This document shows, one piece after another, positions 7,757 to 15,944 of a stretch of DNA of 64,000 bases. The first letter of the stretch is position 1. The number at the start of each line of letters is the position of its first letter. Origin of the DNA: Variovorax sp. DXTD-1 (lineage in GTDB: Bacteria; Pseudomonadota; Gammaproteobacteria; Burkholderiales; Burkholderiaceae_C); the NCBI RefSeq assembly GCF_003984625.1, contig NZ_RWKH01000018.1:62001-126000 (forward strand), given 5' to 3'. A model generated the notes under the pieces. That model saw only the letters and a program-made list of their open reading frames with translations. It did not search any database and was not told where the DNA came from. Position numbers and translations under genes: made by a program.

Positions 7757-8562
7757 TGACCGCGCAGCAACCCTACGTGCTCTATGAGCTGGCCGACGGC
7801 ATCGCCACGCTCACGCTGAACCTGCCGGCCAAGCTGAACCCGATTGCGCGCGAACTGCAGATCCAACTGCGCGACACGCTGGAGCGCATTCGCGACGACC
7901 GCGAAGTGCGCGCGGTGATCCTGACGGGCGCCGGCAAGGCTTTTTGCGTGGGCGCGGACCTGAGCGCCATGACGCCCGGCGAAGAGGGCAAGTCGCTCGG
8001 CGACCAGACGGCCGAATGGATGCAATCGCTCAGCAATCCACTGATCGAAACGCTGCGCACGCTGCCCGTTCCGGTGGTGGCCGCGGTCAACGGCGCCGCG
8101 GCGGGCGCGGGTGTCGGCTTGGCGCTGGCGGTCGATGTGACGATTGCCGCGCGCAGCGCCTACTTCTACCTGCCCTTCTTGCCCAAGCTCGGCATCGTGC
8201 CCGACCTGGGCTGCACCTGGGCGATTCCGCGGCGCGCCGGCAGGGCGCGCGCCATGGGCATGGCGCTGCTCGACGAACGCCTGAGCGCGGGGCGCGCGGT
8301 GCAGTGGGGCCTGATCTGGGCTTGCGCCGACGACGAACAGCTGCTCGAGGAAGCGCGCGCCATTGCGCAGCGGCTCGCCCGCCTGCCGGCGCATGCGGTG
8401 CTCGAAGCACGCGAAGCCTTCGAAGCCTCGGAGCGCCACACGCTGGCCGAACAGCTGCACTACGAAAGCGAGCGCCAGCGCGAGCTGATCGACCGCCCCA
8501 CCTTCCGCGAAGGCGTGAGCGCCTTCCTGCAGAAGCGCCCGCCAACGTTCCCGGGGCGCTGA
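7756..8562 (+). CDS. Enoyl-CoA hydratase/isomerase family protein
   Basis: A 268-residue crotonase-fold protein that hydrates or isomerises trans-enoyl-CoA. The two oxyanion-hole segments are visible: AFCVGADLSAM (about residue 67) and NGAAAGAGVGLALAVD (about 113-128), followed by LGIVPDLG. The acidic residue at the PaaG-like Asp position suggests a 2-enoyl hydratase or delta-isomerase. The start ATG shares a base with the thiolase stop. The acyl-CoA dehydrogenase begins 7 bases after its stop. Exact substrate unknown. Confidence 0.9.
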   Translation: MTAQQPYVLYELADGIATLTLNLPAKLNPIARELQIQLRDTLERIRDDREVRAVILTGAGKAFCVGADLSAMTPGEEGKSLGDQTAEWMQSLSNPLIETLRTLPVPVVAAVNGAAAGAGVGLALAVDVTIAARSAYFYLPFLPKLGIVPDLGCTWAIPRRAGRARAMGMALLDERLSAGRAVQWGLIWACADDEQLLEEARAIAQRLARLPAHAVLEAREAFEASERHTLAEQLHYESERQRELIDRPTFREGVSAFLQKRPPTFPGR

Positions 8563-8569
8563 GGCAGCC

Positions 8570-9733
8570 ATGATCGAACGCACGCTTTTCAGCGCCGACC
8601 ACGAGGCCTTTCGCGACAGCTTCCGCCGCTTCATGGACAAGGAGATCGCGCCCTTCCACGAGGCGTGGGAAGAACAGGGCTACGTCGACCGCGCCGTGTG
8701 GTCCAGGGCCGGCGAAAACGGCTTTCTCTGCATGGCGCTGCCCGAGGAATACGGCGGCGCCGGCGCCGACTTGCTCTATTCGGTGATCCAGTTCGAAGAG
8801 CTCTGGGCGCGCGGCTTCACGGGCATCGGCTTCGGGCTGCACAGCGAGATCGTGGCGCCCTACGTCCTGCGCTACGGCACCGAGGCGCAGAAGCAGCACT
8901 ACCTGCCCAAGCTCGCGAGCGGCGACATGGTCGGCGCCATTGCCATGAGCGAGCCCGGCGCGGGCAGCGACCTGCAGGCAGTCAAGACCAGCGCCATCCG
9001 GCAACCTGACGGCAGCTACCTGCTCAACGGCAGCAAGACCTTCATCACCAACGGCTGGCATGCCGACCTGGTGATCGTGGTGGCCAAGACCGACCCGGCC
9101 GCGGGCGCGAAGGGCACCAGCCTGTTCCTGGTCGAGCGCGGCATGCCGGGTTTCGAAAAAGGCAAGCGGCTCAAGAAGCTGGGGCTCAAGGCGCAGGACA
9201 CGTCCGAGCTGTTCTTCAACGACGTGCGGCTGCCGGCCGATGCACTGCTCGGCGATGCCGCGCAGCTGAACCGCGGCTTCGTCTGCCTGATGGAGCAACT
9301 GCCGTGGGAGCGGCTGCAGATTGCCATCGGAGCGGTGGCCGCGTCGCAGGCCGCCATTGACCAGACGGTGGCTTATGTGAAGGAGCGCAAGGTGTTCGGC
9401 CAGCCTGTAGGCAACTACCAGAACACGCGCTACACCCTTGCCGAGCTGCAGACCGAGGTGCAGGTGGCGCAGGTGTTCGTCGACAAATGCATCGAGCTGC
9501 TGATGGCCGAAAAGCTCGATACCGCCACCGCCAGCATGGCCAAGTACTGGACCACCGACCTGCAGTGCAAGGTGATGGACGAGTGCGTGCAGCTGCACGG
9601 CGGCTACGGCTTCATGTGGGAGTACCCGATCACCCGGGCGTACGCCGATGCGCGGGTTCAGCGCATCTACGGCGGCACCAACGAGATCATGAAGGAAGTG
9701 ATCACGCGATCGATGGGGCTTGGCGGGCGCTGA
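8570..9733 (+). CDS. Acyl-CoA dehydrogenase (LCAD/IVD-like)
   Basis: A 387-residue FAD enzyme making the trans-2 double bond in acyl-CoA and passing electrons to ETF. N-terminal helical domain, middle beta domain (AMSEPGAGSDLQ about 125-136) and C-terminal helical domain are all present. The usual short-chain catalytic Glu position reads IYGGTNEI (Gly instead of Glu). Instead Glu247 in LPWERLQIA occupies the position used by long-chain and isovaleryl-CoA dehydrogenases, so the enzyme should be active on that mechanism. It is the last gene of the thiolase-hydratase-dehydrogenase operon. No 3-hydroxyacyl-CoA dehydrogenase is present to complete a cycle. Confidence 0.93.
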   Translation: MIERTLFSADHEAFRDSFRRFMDKEIAPFHEAWEEQGYVDRAVWSRAGENGFLCMALPEEYGGAGADLLYSVIQFEELWARGFTGIGFGLHSEIVAPYVLRYGTEAQKQHYLPKLASGDMVGAIAMSEPGAGSDLQAVKTSAIRQPDGSYLLNGSKTFITNGWHADLVIVVAKTDPAAGAKGTSLFLVERGMPGFEKGKRLKKLGLKAQDTSELFFNDVRLPADALLGDAAQLNRGFVCLMEQLPWERLQIAIGAVAASQAAIDQTVAYVKERKVFGQPVGNYQNTRYTLAELQTEVQVAQVFVDKCIELLMAEKLDTATASMAKYWTTDLQCKVMDECVQLHGGYGFMWEYPITRAYADARVQRIYGGTNEIMKEVITRSMGLGGR

Positions 9734-9778
9734 AACCGGGCCACTGGCGCCTGGCTTGAGCCTGCGGGAGAATGGCGC

Positions 9779-11035
9779 ATGCCCATCCTCAACGCCTTCT
9801 ACGCCCAGTCGGGCGGCGTCACCTCGGTCATCAATGCGTCGGCCTGCGGCGTGATCGAGACGGCACGAAAACACCCGGACCGCATCGGCAAGCTCTACGC
9901 CGGGCGCAACGGCATCATCGGCGCGCTGACCGAAGAACTCATCGACACCGGCGCCGAACCGGCCGAGTCGATTGCGGCGCTGCGCACCACGCCTTCGGGC
10001 GCTTTCGGTTCGTGCCGCTACAAGCTCAAGTCGCTCGAGAAGAACCGGCGCGAGTACGAGCGGCTCATCGAGGTGTTCAAGGCGCACGGCATCGGCTATT
10101 TCTTCTACAACGGCGGCGGCGATTCGGCCGACACCTGCTTCAAGGTGAGCCAGCTGTCGCAGTCGCTCGGCTACCCGCTGCAGGCCATCCATGTGCCGAA
10201 GACCATCGACAACGACCTGCCGCTGACCGACTGCTGCCCGGGCTTCGGCTCGGTGGCCAAGTACGTGGCGGTGTCGACGCTCGAAGCCTCGTTCGACGTG
10301 CGCTCGATGGCGGCCACCTCCACCAAGGTGTTCGTGCTCGAGGTGATGGGGCGCCATGCGGGCTGGATCGCGGCGGCGGGCGGGCTGGCCGCGGACCACG
10401 GCATTCCGGTGGTGGTGCTGTTCCCCGAAATCGAATTCGACAAGGCGCGCTTTCTCGCGCGCGTGGACGAGCTGGTGAAGCAGCACGGCTACTGCTCGGT
10501 GGTGGTGTCCGAAGGCTGCCACTACCCCGACTGCACCTTCCTGGCCGAGCAGGGCACGCGCGATGCTTTCGGCCACGCGCAGCTCGGCGGCGCCGCGCCG
10601 GTGGTGGCGCAAATGGTCAAGGACGCGCTGGGCCACAAGTTCCACTGGGCAGTGGCCGACTACCTGCAGCGCGCGGCACGGCACATTGCCTCGGCCACCG
10701 ACGTGCGACAGGCCTACGAACTGGGGCAGCGCGCGGTCGAGCTGGCGCTGGAAGGCCACAACGCGGTGATGCCGACCATCGAGCGCACCTCCGATGCGCC
10801 CTACACCTACCGCATCGGCAGTGCACCGCTCGACGCGGTGGCGAATGTCGAAAAGCCGATGCCGCGCGACTTCATTTCGGACGATGGCTACGGCATTACC
10901 GACAAGTGCAGGCTCTACCTGCTCCCGTTGATCGAGGGCGAGGACTACCCCGCCTACCGCAACGGCCTGCCGGTGTACGCAACGCTCCGGAATGTGGCGG
11001 TGGCGAAGAAGCTGCCGGCCTTCGAGCTCGCTTGA
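9779..11035 (+). CDS. pfp: Pyrophosphate-dependent 6-phosphofructokinase
   Basis: A 418-residue phosphofructokinase that reversibly phosphorylates fructose 6-phosphate to fructose 1,6-bisphosphate. Evidence for PPi rather than ATP as donor: the nucleotide-site loop reads GGGDSADT, with Asp where ATP enzymes have Gly (GGDGS), and the fructose/PPi motif PKTIDNDLP is intact with its Lys. MGRHAGWIA is the conserved substrate loop. Length fits the roughly 400-residue PPi clade. The ATG at 9779 follows GGAG at 9767-9770. A CWC protein gene starts 5 bases after the stop. Because the PPi reaction is reversible, it can serve glycolysis and gluconeogenesis. Donor specificity is inferred from motifs. 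Confidence 0.88.
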   Translation: MPILNAFYAQSGGVTSVINASACGVIETARKHPDRIGKLYAGRNGIIGALTEELIDTGAEPAESIAALRTTPSGAFGSCRYKLKSLEKNRREYERLIEVFKAHGIGYFFYNGGGDSADTCFKVSQLSQSLGYPLQAIHVPKTIDNDLPLTDCCPGFGSVAKYVAVSTLEASFDVRSMAATSTKVFVLEVMGRHAGWIAAAGGLAADHGIPVVVLFPEIEFDKARFLARVDELVKQHGYCSVVVSEGCHYPDCTFLAEQGTRDAFGHAQLGGAAPVVAQMVKDALGHKFHWAVADYLQRAARHIASATDVRQAYELGQRAVELALEGHNAVMPTIERTSDAPYTYRIGSAPLDAVANVEKPMPRDFISDDGYGITDKCRLYLLPLIEGEDYPAYRNGLPVYATLRNVAVAKKLPAFELA

Positions 11036-11040
11036 CGGCC

Positions 11041-11265
11041 ATGGCTGCCGTACTGGACACGATCGACGCCACGCGCTGCCCGCTGTGCGGAGAGCAGAAC
11101 CGCTGTGCGATGGAGGTCGCGCGCGAAACCGGCGAGCCGCAATCGCCCTGCTGGTGCATGGCGGCGGATTTTCGCAACGCGCCGCTGGCGGCGGTGCCGC
11201 CGGAAATGCGCGGCAAGGCCTGCATCTGCGCGCGTTGCGCTGCGGGTGCGCCTGCCGAGTCCTAG
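11041..11265 (+). CDS. Cysteine-rich CWC family small protein
   Basis: A 74-residue protein with eight Cys: RCPLCGEQNRC (13, 16, 22), CWC (37-39) and CICARC (61, 63, 66). This is the arrangement of the Cys-rich CWC family, probably binding one or two zinc ions. Function is not known. The ATG at 11041 is 5 bases after the phosphofructokinase stop, so they are likely co-transcribed. The end faces the convergent metallopeptidase gene 13 bases away. Confidence 0.8.
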   Translation: MAAVLDTIDATRCPLCGEQNRCAMEVARETGEPQSPCWCMAADFRNAPLAAVPPEMRGKACICARCAAGAPAES

Positions 11266-11278
11266 GCCTTGCCGGCTG

Positions 11279-12733
11279 TTACTGGAACTGCCCTGCGTTC
11301 TGCTGCTGGCTTTGCGTTTGCGACTGCGCGGGCCTATCGCTCGGCCCGACATCCGGCGCGGACGCAAGAGGCTGCGACTCCGGCGGCAACTGCACAGTCG
11401 GCGCAGCCGCCGTGGACGACGCGCGGTCGCGCTGCTCGGTCACCACGCAGTGGATGAACTGCAGCTTGCCCACGGCCGCGCGCGGCAGCACGAAGGGGTA
11501 GTAATCAGGCTGGCCCATGCTGCGCGACAGTTCGTTCAGCACATTGGTGAGCAGCACCCAGCCGTTCAGAAAATCCAGGAACTTGGCGGCGCCGGGATGC
11601 TCCGGCCGCCACAGGTCTTCGGGCGTGAACAGGTCGCTCGCAAGTTCGACGTTGGTGGCATCCACGCCGAAGCTCATCGCCGTGTCGGTGGTGTCGGCCA
11701 TGTGCAGGTAGTGGGCCCAGGTTTCGGCCCAGTCTTCCCACGGATGCATGCTCGCGTAGCTGCTCACGAAGTGAATGGACCAGTCGGGCGGCGGCCCCTG
11801 CTCGTAGTGCCGCTGGAGTGCCGCGGTGTAGTCGGCGCGCTCGTCGCCGAAGAGCGCGCGAAACTCGTCGAGCCACGGCGTGGGCTGCACCAGCAGGTCC
11901 CAGTAGTAGTGGCCGATCTCGTGGCGAAAGTGCCCGAGCAGCGTTCGGTACGGCTCGCGCATCTCGGCGCGGATGCGTTCGCGCACGGCATCTTCCGCTT
12001 CTTCCGCGTTGAGGGTGATCACGCCGTGCTCGTGGCCGGTCATCACATGCGGGCTGCCGGGCATGTTGCTCAGGAAGTCGAAGGCCAGGCCGTGCGCCGG
12101 ATCAGAGTGGCGGCTCACCACCGGCAGCCCGAGCGCCAGCAGCTGCGAAATGAGCCGGCGCTTCGCATGCTCCAGCTTGCGCCATAGCTCGCCGTTGCTT
12201 TCCACCGAAAGGTCTGGAATGGTGCGGTTGACGCTGCACGCCAGGCAGTAGCCGGGCGCCAGGCCGTCGGTGTTGAACGAAGGGTCGTCGCCTTCGCGCG
12301 GGGCAGGCACCATCCAGTTGCAGCTGGCGGCGGTCATGAGGTTGGCGCAGCGGCGGTATCTCTTGCCGTCCGGATTGCCGAACACGGTGAAGGTGTCGGG
12401 CGCGGGGCGCTCGCCCTCCGCTTCGTCCTGGCTTCCTTCTTCGGCGGCGACGGGCGCGAGCGGCACCACGCCGAGCCGGTCGATCACGTATCCGAGCGGC
12501 GTGCCGCAGGCCAGGCACTGGCTGTTGCGCAGGAACACCGGCCGGCCGCACTGGCAGCGATAGGCGCGGCTGACGGTGGGCGCGGCCAGTTCGGCCGCGA
12601 GGTTGGGCGGCGCGTGCGCGGCCTGCGGGTCGGCTGCGGCCTGGTCGCCGCTTTGAACAGCGGCTTGATCGCCGGTTGGACCGCCGGTTTGGTCGCCAGA
12701 TTGCTCGACAGGTTGATCGGATTGGGGAGCCAT
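11279..12733 (-). CDS. Putative zinc-binding metallopeptidase with N-terminal Cys clusters
   Basis: A 484-residue cytoplasmic-looking protein (no signal or membrane segment). Order: Gln/Asp/Gly-rich tail with SGDQ/TGDQ repeats (about 1-40); zinc ribbon C-x-C...C-x2-C at 60, 62, 73, 76; second Cys set at 129, 138, 163, 166; and a metalloprotease region with HEIGH at 271-275 followed by WEDWAETWAHY, which could supply a third ligand. The C-terminal 60 residues are Ser/Gln/Pro-rich. It matches the putative zinc-binding metallopeptidase family, whose substrates are unknown. The ATG at 12733 precedes the repeat tail. Divergent from an MFS transporter. Confidence 0.82.
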   Translation of the reverse strand: MAPQSDQPVEQSGDQTGGPTGDQAAVQSGDQAAADPQAAHAPPNLAAELAAPTVSRAYRCQCGRPVFLRNSQCLACGTPLGYVIDRLGVVPLAPVAAEEGSQDEAEGERPAPDTFTVFGNPDGKRYRRCANLMTAASCNWMVPAPREGDDPSFNTDGLAPGYCLACSVNRTIPDLSVESNGELWRKLEHAKRRLISQLLALGLPVVSRHSDPAHGLAFDFLSNMPGSPHVMTGHEHGVITLNAEEAEDAVRERIRAEMREPYRTLLGHFRHEIGHYYWDLLVQPTPWLDEFRALFGDERADYTAALQRHYEQGPPPDWSIHFVSSYASMHPWEDWAETWAHYLHMADTTDTAMSFGVDATNVELASDLFTPEDLWRPEHPGAAKFLDFLNGWVLLTNVLNELSRSMGQPDYYPFVLPRAAVGKLQFIHCVVTEQRDRASSTAAAPTVQLPPESQPLASAPDVGPSDRPAQSQTQSQQQNAGQFQ

Positions 12734-12868
12734 GTCGTTTTTGTTTTCTCGAAAGCAGTGCGGGACAGCACGTGCATTGTGCGGCCGTTGCATCGGCGTC
12801 CATTCGCGCAAAGACCGATATGCTTGTAGGACGACGGACCCGCACCCAATCCGGGCCGCCGCCCCACG

Positions 12869-14353
12869 ATGCCCACTCCCCCGCCCGAAGCCGCACCGCC
12901 GGCCCCGCCGACCCTCGGCACCATGCGCGAACGCTACGGCCCGCGCTACCGCTGGTACCTGCTGGTCTCGGTCATGGTCGGCGTGATGGCGTCGATCATG
13001 TCGTCGACCATCGTCAACGTGGCGATCCCGGGCATGAGCCACCACTTCTCGCTCGGCCAGGAGCGGGCGCAATGGGTGAGTTCGGGCTTCATGGTGGCCA
13101 TGACCGTCTCGATGCTGACCACGCCGTGGCTGCTGTCGCGCTATGGCTACAGGCGCACCTACGTCGGCACCATGGTGCTGCTGCTCGCGGGCGGCGTGGC
13201 GGGCGGGCTGGCCAACAACTTCACGCTGGTGCTGCTGGCGCGCGTGGCCGAAGGGCTTGCGGCCGGCGTGGTGCAGCCCATTCCGGCCATCATCATCCTG
13301 CGCGCCTTCGAGCCGCACGAGCAGGGGCGCGCCAGCGGCATCTTCGGCATGGGCGTGGTGCTGGCACCGGCCATCGGGCCGAGCATCGGCGGGGTGCTGG
13401 TCGACCTGTTCGGCTGGCGCTCGATCTTCTTCATGGTGGTGCCGTTCTGCCTGGCCTCGCTCTGGCTGGCGTACAAGTTCGTGCCCACCACGGCGCCGGG
13501 CGGCGTGGCGGCCACGCGCGGCAGCGGGCTCGACTGGCGGGGCCTGGCGCTGGGCACGGCGGGCACGCTCTGCCTGCTGAACGGGCTGGTCGAGTTGCGC
13601 GGCGACTCGCCCGTCGAAGCCGCCCTGCTGCTGGCCGGCGCGCTGGCGGCCTTTGCTGGCTTCATCTGGTGGCAGCGCCGGTTCGCGGCCTCGGGCGGCA
13701 CGCCGCTGATGAACCTGGGCCTCTTCCAGTACCGCCAGTTCGCCATGGGCAGCGTGGTCGCGTTCATCTACGGCACGGCGCTGTTCGGCTCGACCTACCT
13801 GCTGCCGGTGTACATGCAGGTGGGGCTGCAGCTGTCCGCATCGCACGTCGGCACCATCCTGCTGCCCGCGGGCATCGTGCTGGCGGTGGCCATTGCCGGC
13901 GTGGGCCGGCTGGCCGACCGGCAGCCGACGTGGCTGCTGGTGAGCATCGGGCTGGCGCTGCTGGCGGCCTCTTTCGCGCTGATGGTGGTGCTGAGACTCG
14001 ACAGCGCCCTGTGGCTCCTGGTGGCGTTTGCCATCATCGGGCGAATCGGGCTCGGCTTCATCCTGCCTTCGCTCAACCTGGGTTCGATGCGGCCCCTGGC
14101 CAAGCCGCTGATTCCGCAAGGTGCCAGCGCCATCAACTTCCTGCGCATGCTGGGCGGCGCGGCCGGCGTGAGCCTGTGCGCCATCGTGCTCGAGTGGCGT
14201 CTGGCGGTGCATGGCGATTCGCTGGCCAACCCGACGAGCAGCGCGGCGCGGCTGGCGGCCTTCGACGAGGTGTTTCTGATGCTGGCGGCGCTGTGCGCCA
14301 TCGCCATTTGTGCCGCTTGGCAGTTGCGTCAACCGGCGCAACAGGAAGGGTAA
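12869..14353 (+). CDS. MFS transporter, DHA2 (EmrB/QacA-like) family
   Basis: A 494-residue inner-membrane drug:H+ antiporter-type carrier. Many hydrophobic helices are visible; length and pattern fit the 14-helix DHA2 family. GIFGMGVVLAPAIGPSIGG (about 151-169) is the antiporter motif C, and the loop SRYGYRR near residue 90 corresponds to motif A. The N-terminal 25 residues are Pro-rich and cytoplasmic. No adjacent membrane-fusion protein or TetR-type regulator is present, so it may act alone. The substrate cannot be told. A solute-binding-protein remnant follows directly. Confidence 0.88.
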   Translation: MPTPPPEAAPPAPPTLGTMRERYGPRYRWYLLVSVMVGVMASIMSSTIVNVAIPGMSHHFSLGQERAQWVSSGFMVAMTVSMLTTPWLLSRYGYRRTYVGTMVLLLAGGVAGGLANNFTLVLLARVAEGLAAGVVQPIPAIIILRAFEPHEQGRASGIFGMGVVLAPAIGPSIGGVLVDLFGWRSIFFMVVPFCLASLWLAYKFVPTTAPGGVAATRGSGLDWRGLALGTAGTLCLLNGLVELRGDSPVEAALLLAGALAAFAGFIWWQRRFAASGGTPLMNLGLFQYRQFAMGSVVAFIYGTALFGSTYLLPVYMQVGLQLSASHVGTILLPAGIVLAVAIAGVGRLADRQPTWLLVSIGLALLAASFALMVVLRLDSALWLLVAFAIIGRIGLGFILPSLNLGSMRPLAKPLIPQGASAINFLRMLGGAAGVSLCAIVLEWRLAVHGDSLANPTSSAARLAAFDEVFLMLAALCAIAICAAWQLRQPAQQEG

Positions 14354-14408
14354 TCACTCAGTAGACATTCATCCTCGCTTCCAATTGTTAAGTACCGTCG
14401 AATCGGGC

Positions 14409-15020
14409 GTGACCGACACCGAGATCCTGCTCGGCAGCTCGGCCGTGCTGAGCGGCCCGCTCGGTTCGCAGATCAAGGTCGTGCTCAACGGCGCCGCGCT
14501 GGCCTTCGATGCCGCCAATGAACAAGGCGGCGTGGGCGGACGCAAGATCGAGCTGGCGGCGCTCGACGACGAGCTGAAGCCCGAGAAGGCACTCGAAAAC
14601 TACGGCAAGCTGCTGAACGACCACCGCGTGTTCGCCTTCTTCGGCTGCGTGGGACCGGGCACCACGTCCACCCCGGCCAAGCTGCTGCAGCAAAGCGGTG
14701 CACCGAGCGTGGGCGGCTACGGCACGCCCTACCCCTGGGGCGAGGTGGAAGCCGTCACGCGCGACTACCGCCGCCTGGCCGAGCGCGCCCAGGTGCCGGT
14801 GGGCTACGGCAGCTTCGAGGGCTACCTGAACGGGCTGGTGATGATCAAGGCAATCAAGCGCACCGGCCGCGACCTGATGCGCGCCCGCCTGCATGCCACG
14901 CTGCGCGCGCTCAAGCTGCGCCTGGCCGGCATGGACATCGACTTTTCGACCGGTGCGACGACCTGCTCGCGCTTCATCGAAATGGTGCGCGCCACGCCCG
15001 AAGGCCGCTTCGTTCGCTGA
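14409..15020 (+). pseudogene. Internally deleted branched-chain amino-acid-type ABC substrate-binding protein
   Basis: The frame begins with the N-terminal lobe of a LivJ-like (type I periplasmic-binding) protein: TDTEILLGSSAVLSGPLG, then FDAANEQGGVGGRKIELAALDDELKPEKA and FFGCVGPGTTSTP. Soon after, at GGYG followed by TPYPWGEV, it jumps straight to what is normally the C-terminal region: YGSFEGYLNG, TGRDLMRARL, then TASRF-like TTCSRFIEM and EGRFVR. A complete protein has about 370-400 residues; about 204 remain. The middle (roughly 150 residues) is gone while the frame is kept, and the signal peptide is absent. No ribosome site precedes the possible GTG at 14409. Best read as a decayed gene. 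Confidence 0.8.
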
Positions 15021-15070
15021 GCGCTGGGCGGGTTCGCCCGCGGCGGCTGCGCCCGCGCTTTAATAGCGCC

Positions 15071-15838
15071 ATGTGCCAACTGCTCGGAATGAACTGCAAC
15101 ACGCCCACGGACGTGACCTTCAGCTTTACGGGCTTTGCCCAGCGCGGCGGCCGCACCGACCACCACGCCGACGGCTGGGGCATCGCCTTCTTCGAGGACC
15201 GGGGGCTGCGGCACTTCGTCGATCACATGCCCGCGAGCGAATCGCCGGTGGCCGAGCTGATCCGGCGCTACCCCATTCAAAGCCGCAACGTCATTGCGCA
15301 CATCCGCAAGGCCACGCAGGGCGCTATCAACCTGCAGAACTGCCACCCTTTCGTGCGCGAACTGTGGGGCCGCTACTGGGTGTTTGCCCACAACGGCGAC
15401 CTGAAGGACTTTCGCCCGCGCCTGCACGGCAACTTTCACCCGGTGGGCAACACCGACAGCGAGCACGCCTTCTGCTGGCTCATGCAGGAGCTGGCCAAGT
15501 CGCATGCGGGCGTGCCGAGCATCGAGGAGCTCACGCTCACGCTGCGCGAACTGGCGCCGCAGCTTGCGCGCCACGGCACCTTCAATTTCATGCTCTCGAA
15601 CGGCCAGGCACTCTGGGCCCATGCCTCCACCAACCTCTGGTATGTGGAACGCCGCCACCCGTTCGTGACAGCGCAGCTCGCGGACGAAGACCTCGAGATC
15701 GACTTTGCGCGGCACACCACGCCCAACGACCGCGTGGCGGTGGTGGTGACCGCGCCGCTCACCAGCAACGAAAGCTGGACGCCCTTCGTGCCGGGCGAGC
15801 TGCACGTGTTCGTGGACGGGCAGCGCTTGGGGCACTGA
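15071..15838 (+). CDS. Class II glutamine amidotransferase (YafJ-like)
   Basis: A 255-residue Ntn-type amidotransferase. The catalytic Cys is residue 2 (MCQLLGMN), exposed after Met removal. HHADGWGIAFF, the RNVIAHIRKAT stretch with Arg and His, and the glutamine-site motif FAHNGDL are typical of the YafJ/DUF group. There is no synthetase domain, so the acceptor of the ammonia is unknown. The ATG at 15071 is fixed by the need for Cys2. The 50 bases upstream separate it from the pseudogene. It stops 106 bases before the TonB-receptor gene. Confidence 0.9.
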   Translation: MCQLLGMNCNTPTDVTFSFTGFAQRGGRTDHHADGWGIAFFEDRGLRHFVDHMPASESPVAELIRRYPIQSRNVIAHIRKATQGAINLQNCHPFVRELWGRYWVFAHNGDLKDFRPRLHGNFHPVGNTDSEHAFCWLMQELAKSHAGVPSIEELTLTLRELAPQLARHGTFNFMLSNGQALWAHASTNLWYVERRHPFVTAQLADEDLEIDFARHTTPNDRVAVVVTAPLTSNESWTPFVPGELHVFVDGQRLGH

Positions 15839-15906
15839 GGCGTTTCTACTGACACTTTTTCGCAACATTGAGAGAAAGTATCGGCAAACCGGTTCGGCGG
15901 GGCAAC

Positions 15907-15925
15907 AATAATGGTTCTCATTTGC
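15907..15925 (+). promoter_or_regulatory. Fur box upstream of the TonB-dependent receptor
   Basis: AATAATGGTTCTCATTTGC matches about 13 of the 19 positions of the Fur consensus GATAATGATAATCATTATC, with both conserved halves AATG and CATT. It ends 20 bases before the receptor ATG at 15945. Under iron sufficiency Fe-Fur bound here should block transcription of the receptor and the PepSY gene. The fur gene itself is in this window at 51507. Confidence 0.7.
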
Positions 15926-15944
15926 ATCCCATTCGAACCTTTCA

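Noticed and set aside
8570..9733. Loss of the catalytic Glu in the acyl-CoA dehydrogenase (IYGGTNEI)
   Set aside because: Glu247 in LPWERL occupies the alternative catalytic position of long-chain and isovaleryl-type enzymes, so the enzyme is probably active.
8087..10759. An 890-codon open frame antisense to the acyl-CoA dehydrogenase and phosphofructokinase
   Set aside because: It runs across several genes with clear functions on the other strand and has no domain.
12734..14341. Long N-terminal extension of the metallopeptidase frame through the MFS gene
   Set aside because: Antisense to the transporter. The sequence upstream of 12733 is Arg/His/Gln-rich shadow, and the ATG at 12733 starts a sensible protein.
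14310..14408. Upstream extension of the solute-binding-protein frame beginning in the MFS gene
   Set aside because: Residues before the GTG at 14409 overlap the transporter and resemble nothing; no signal peptide is formed.
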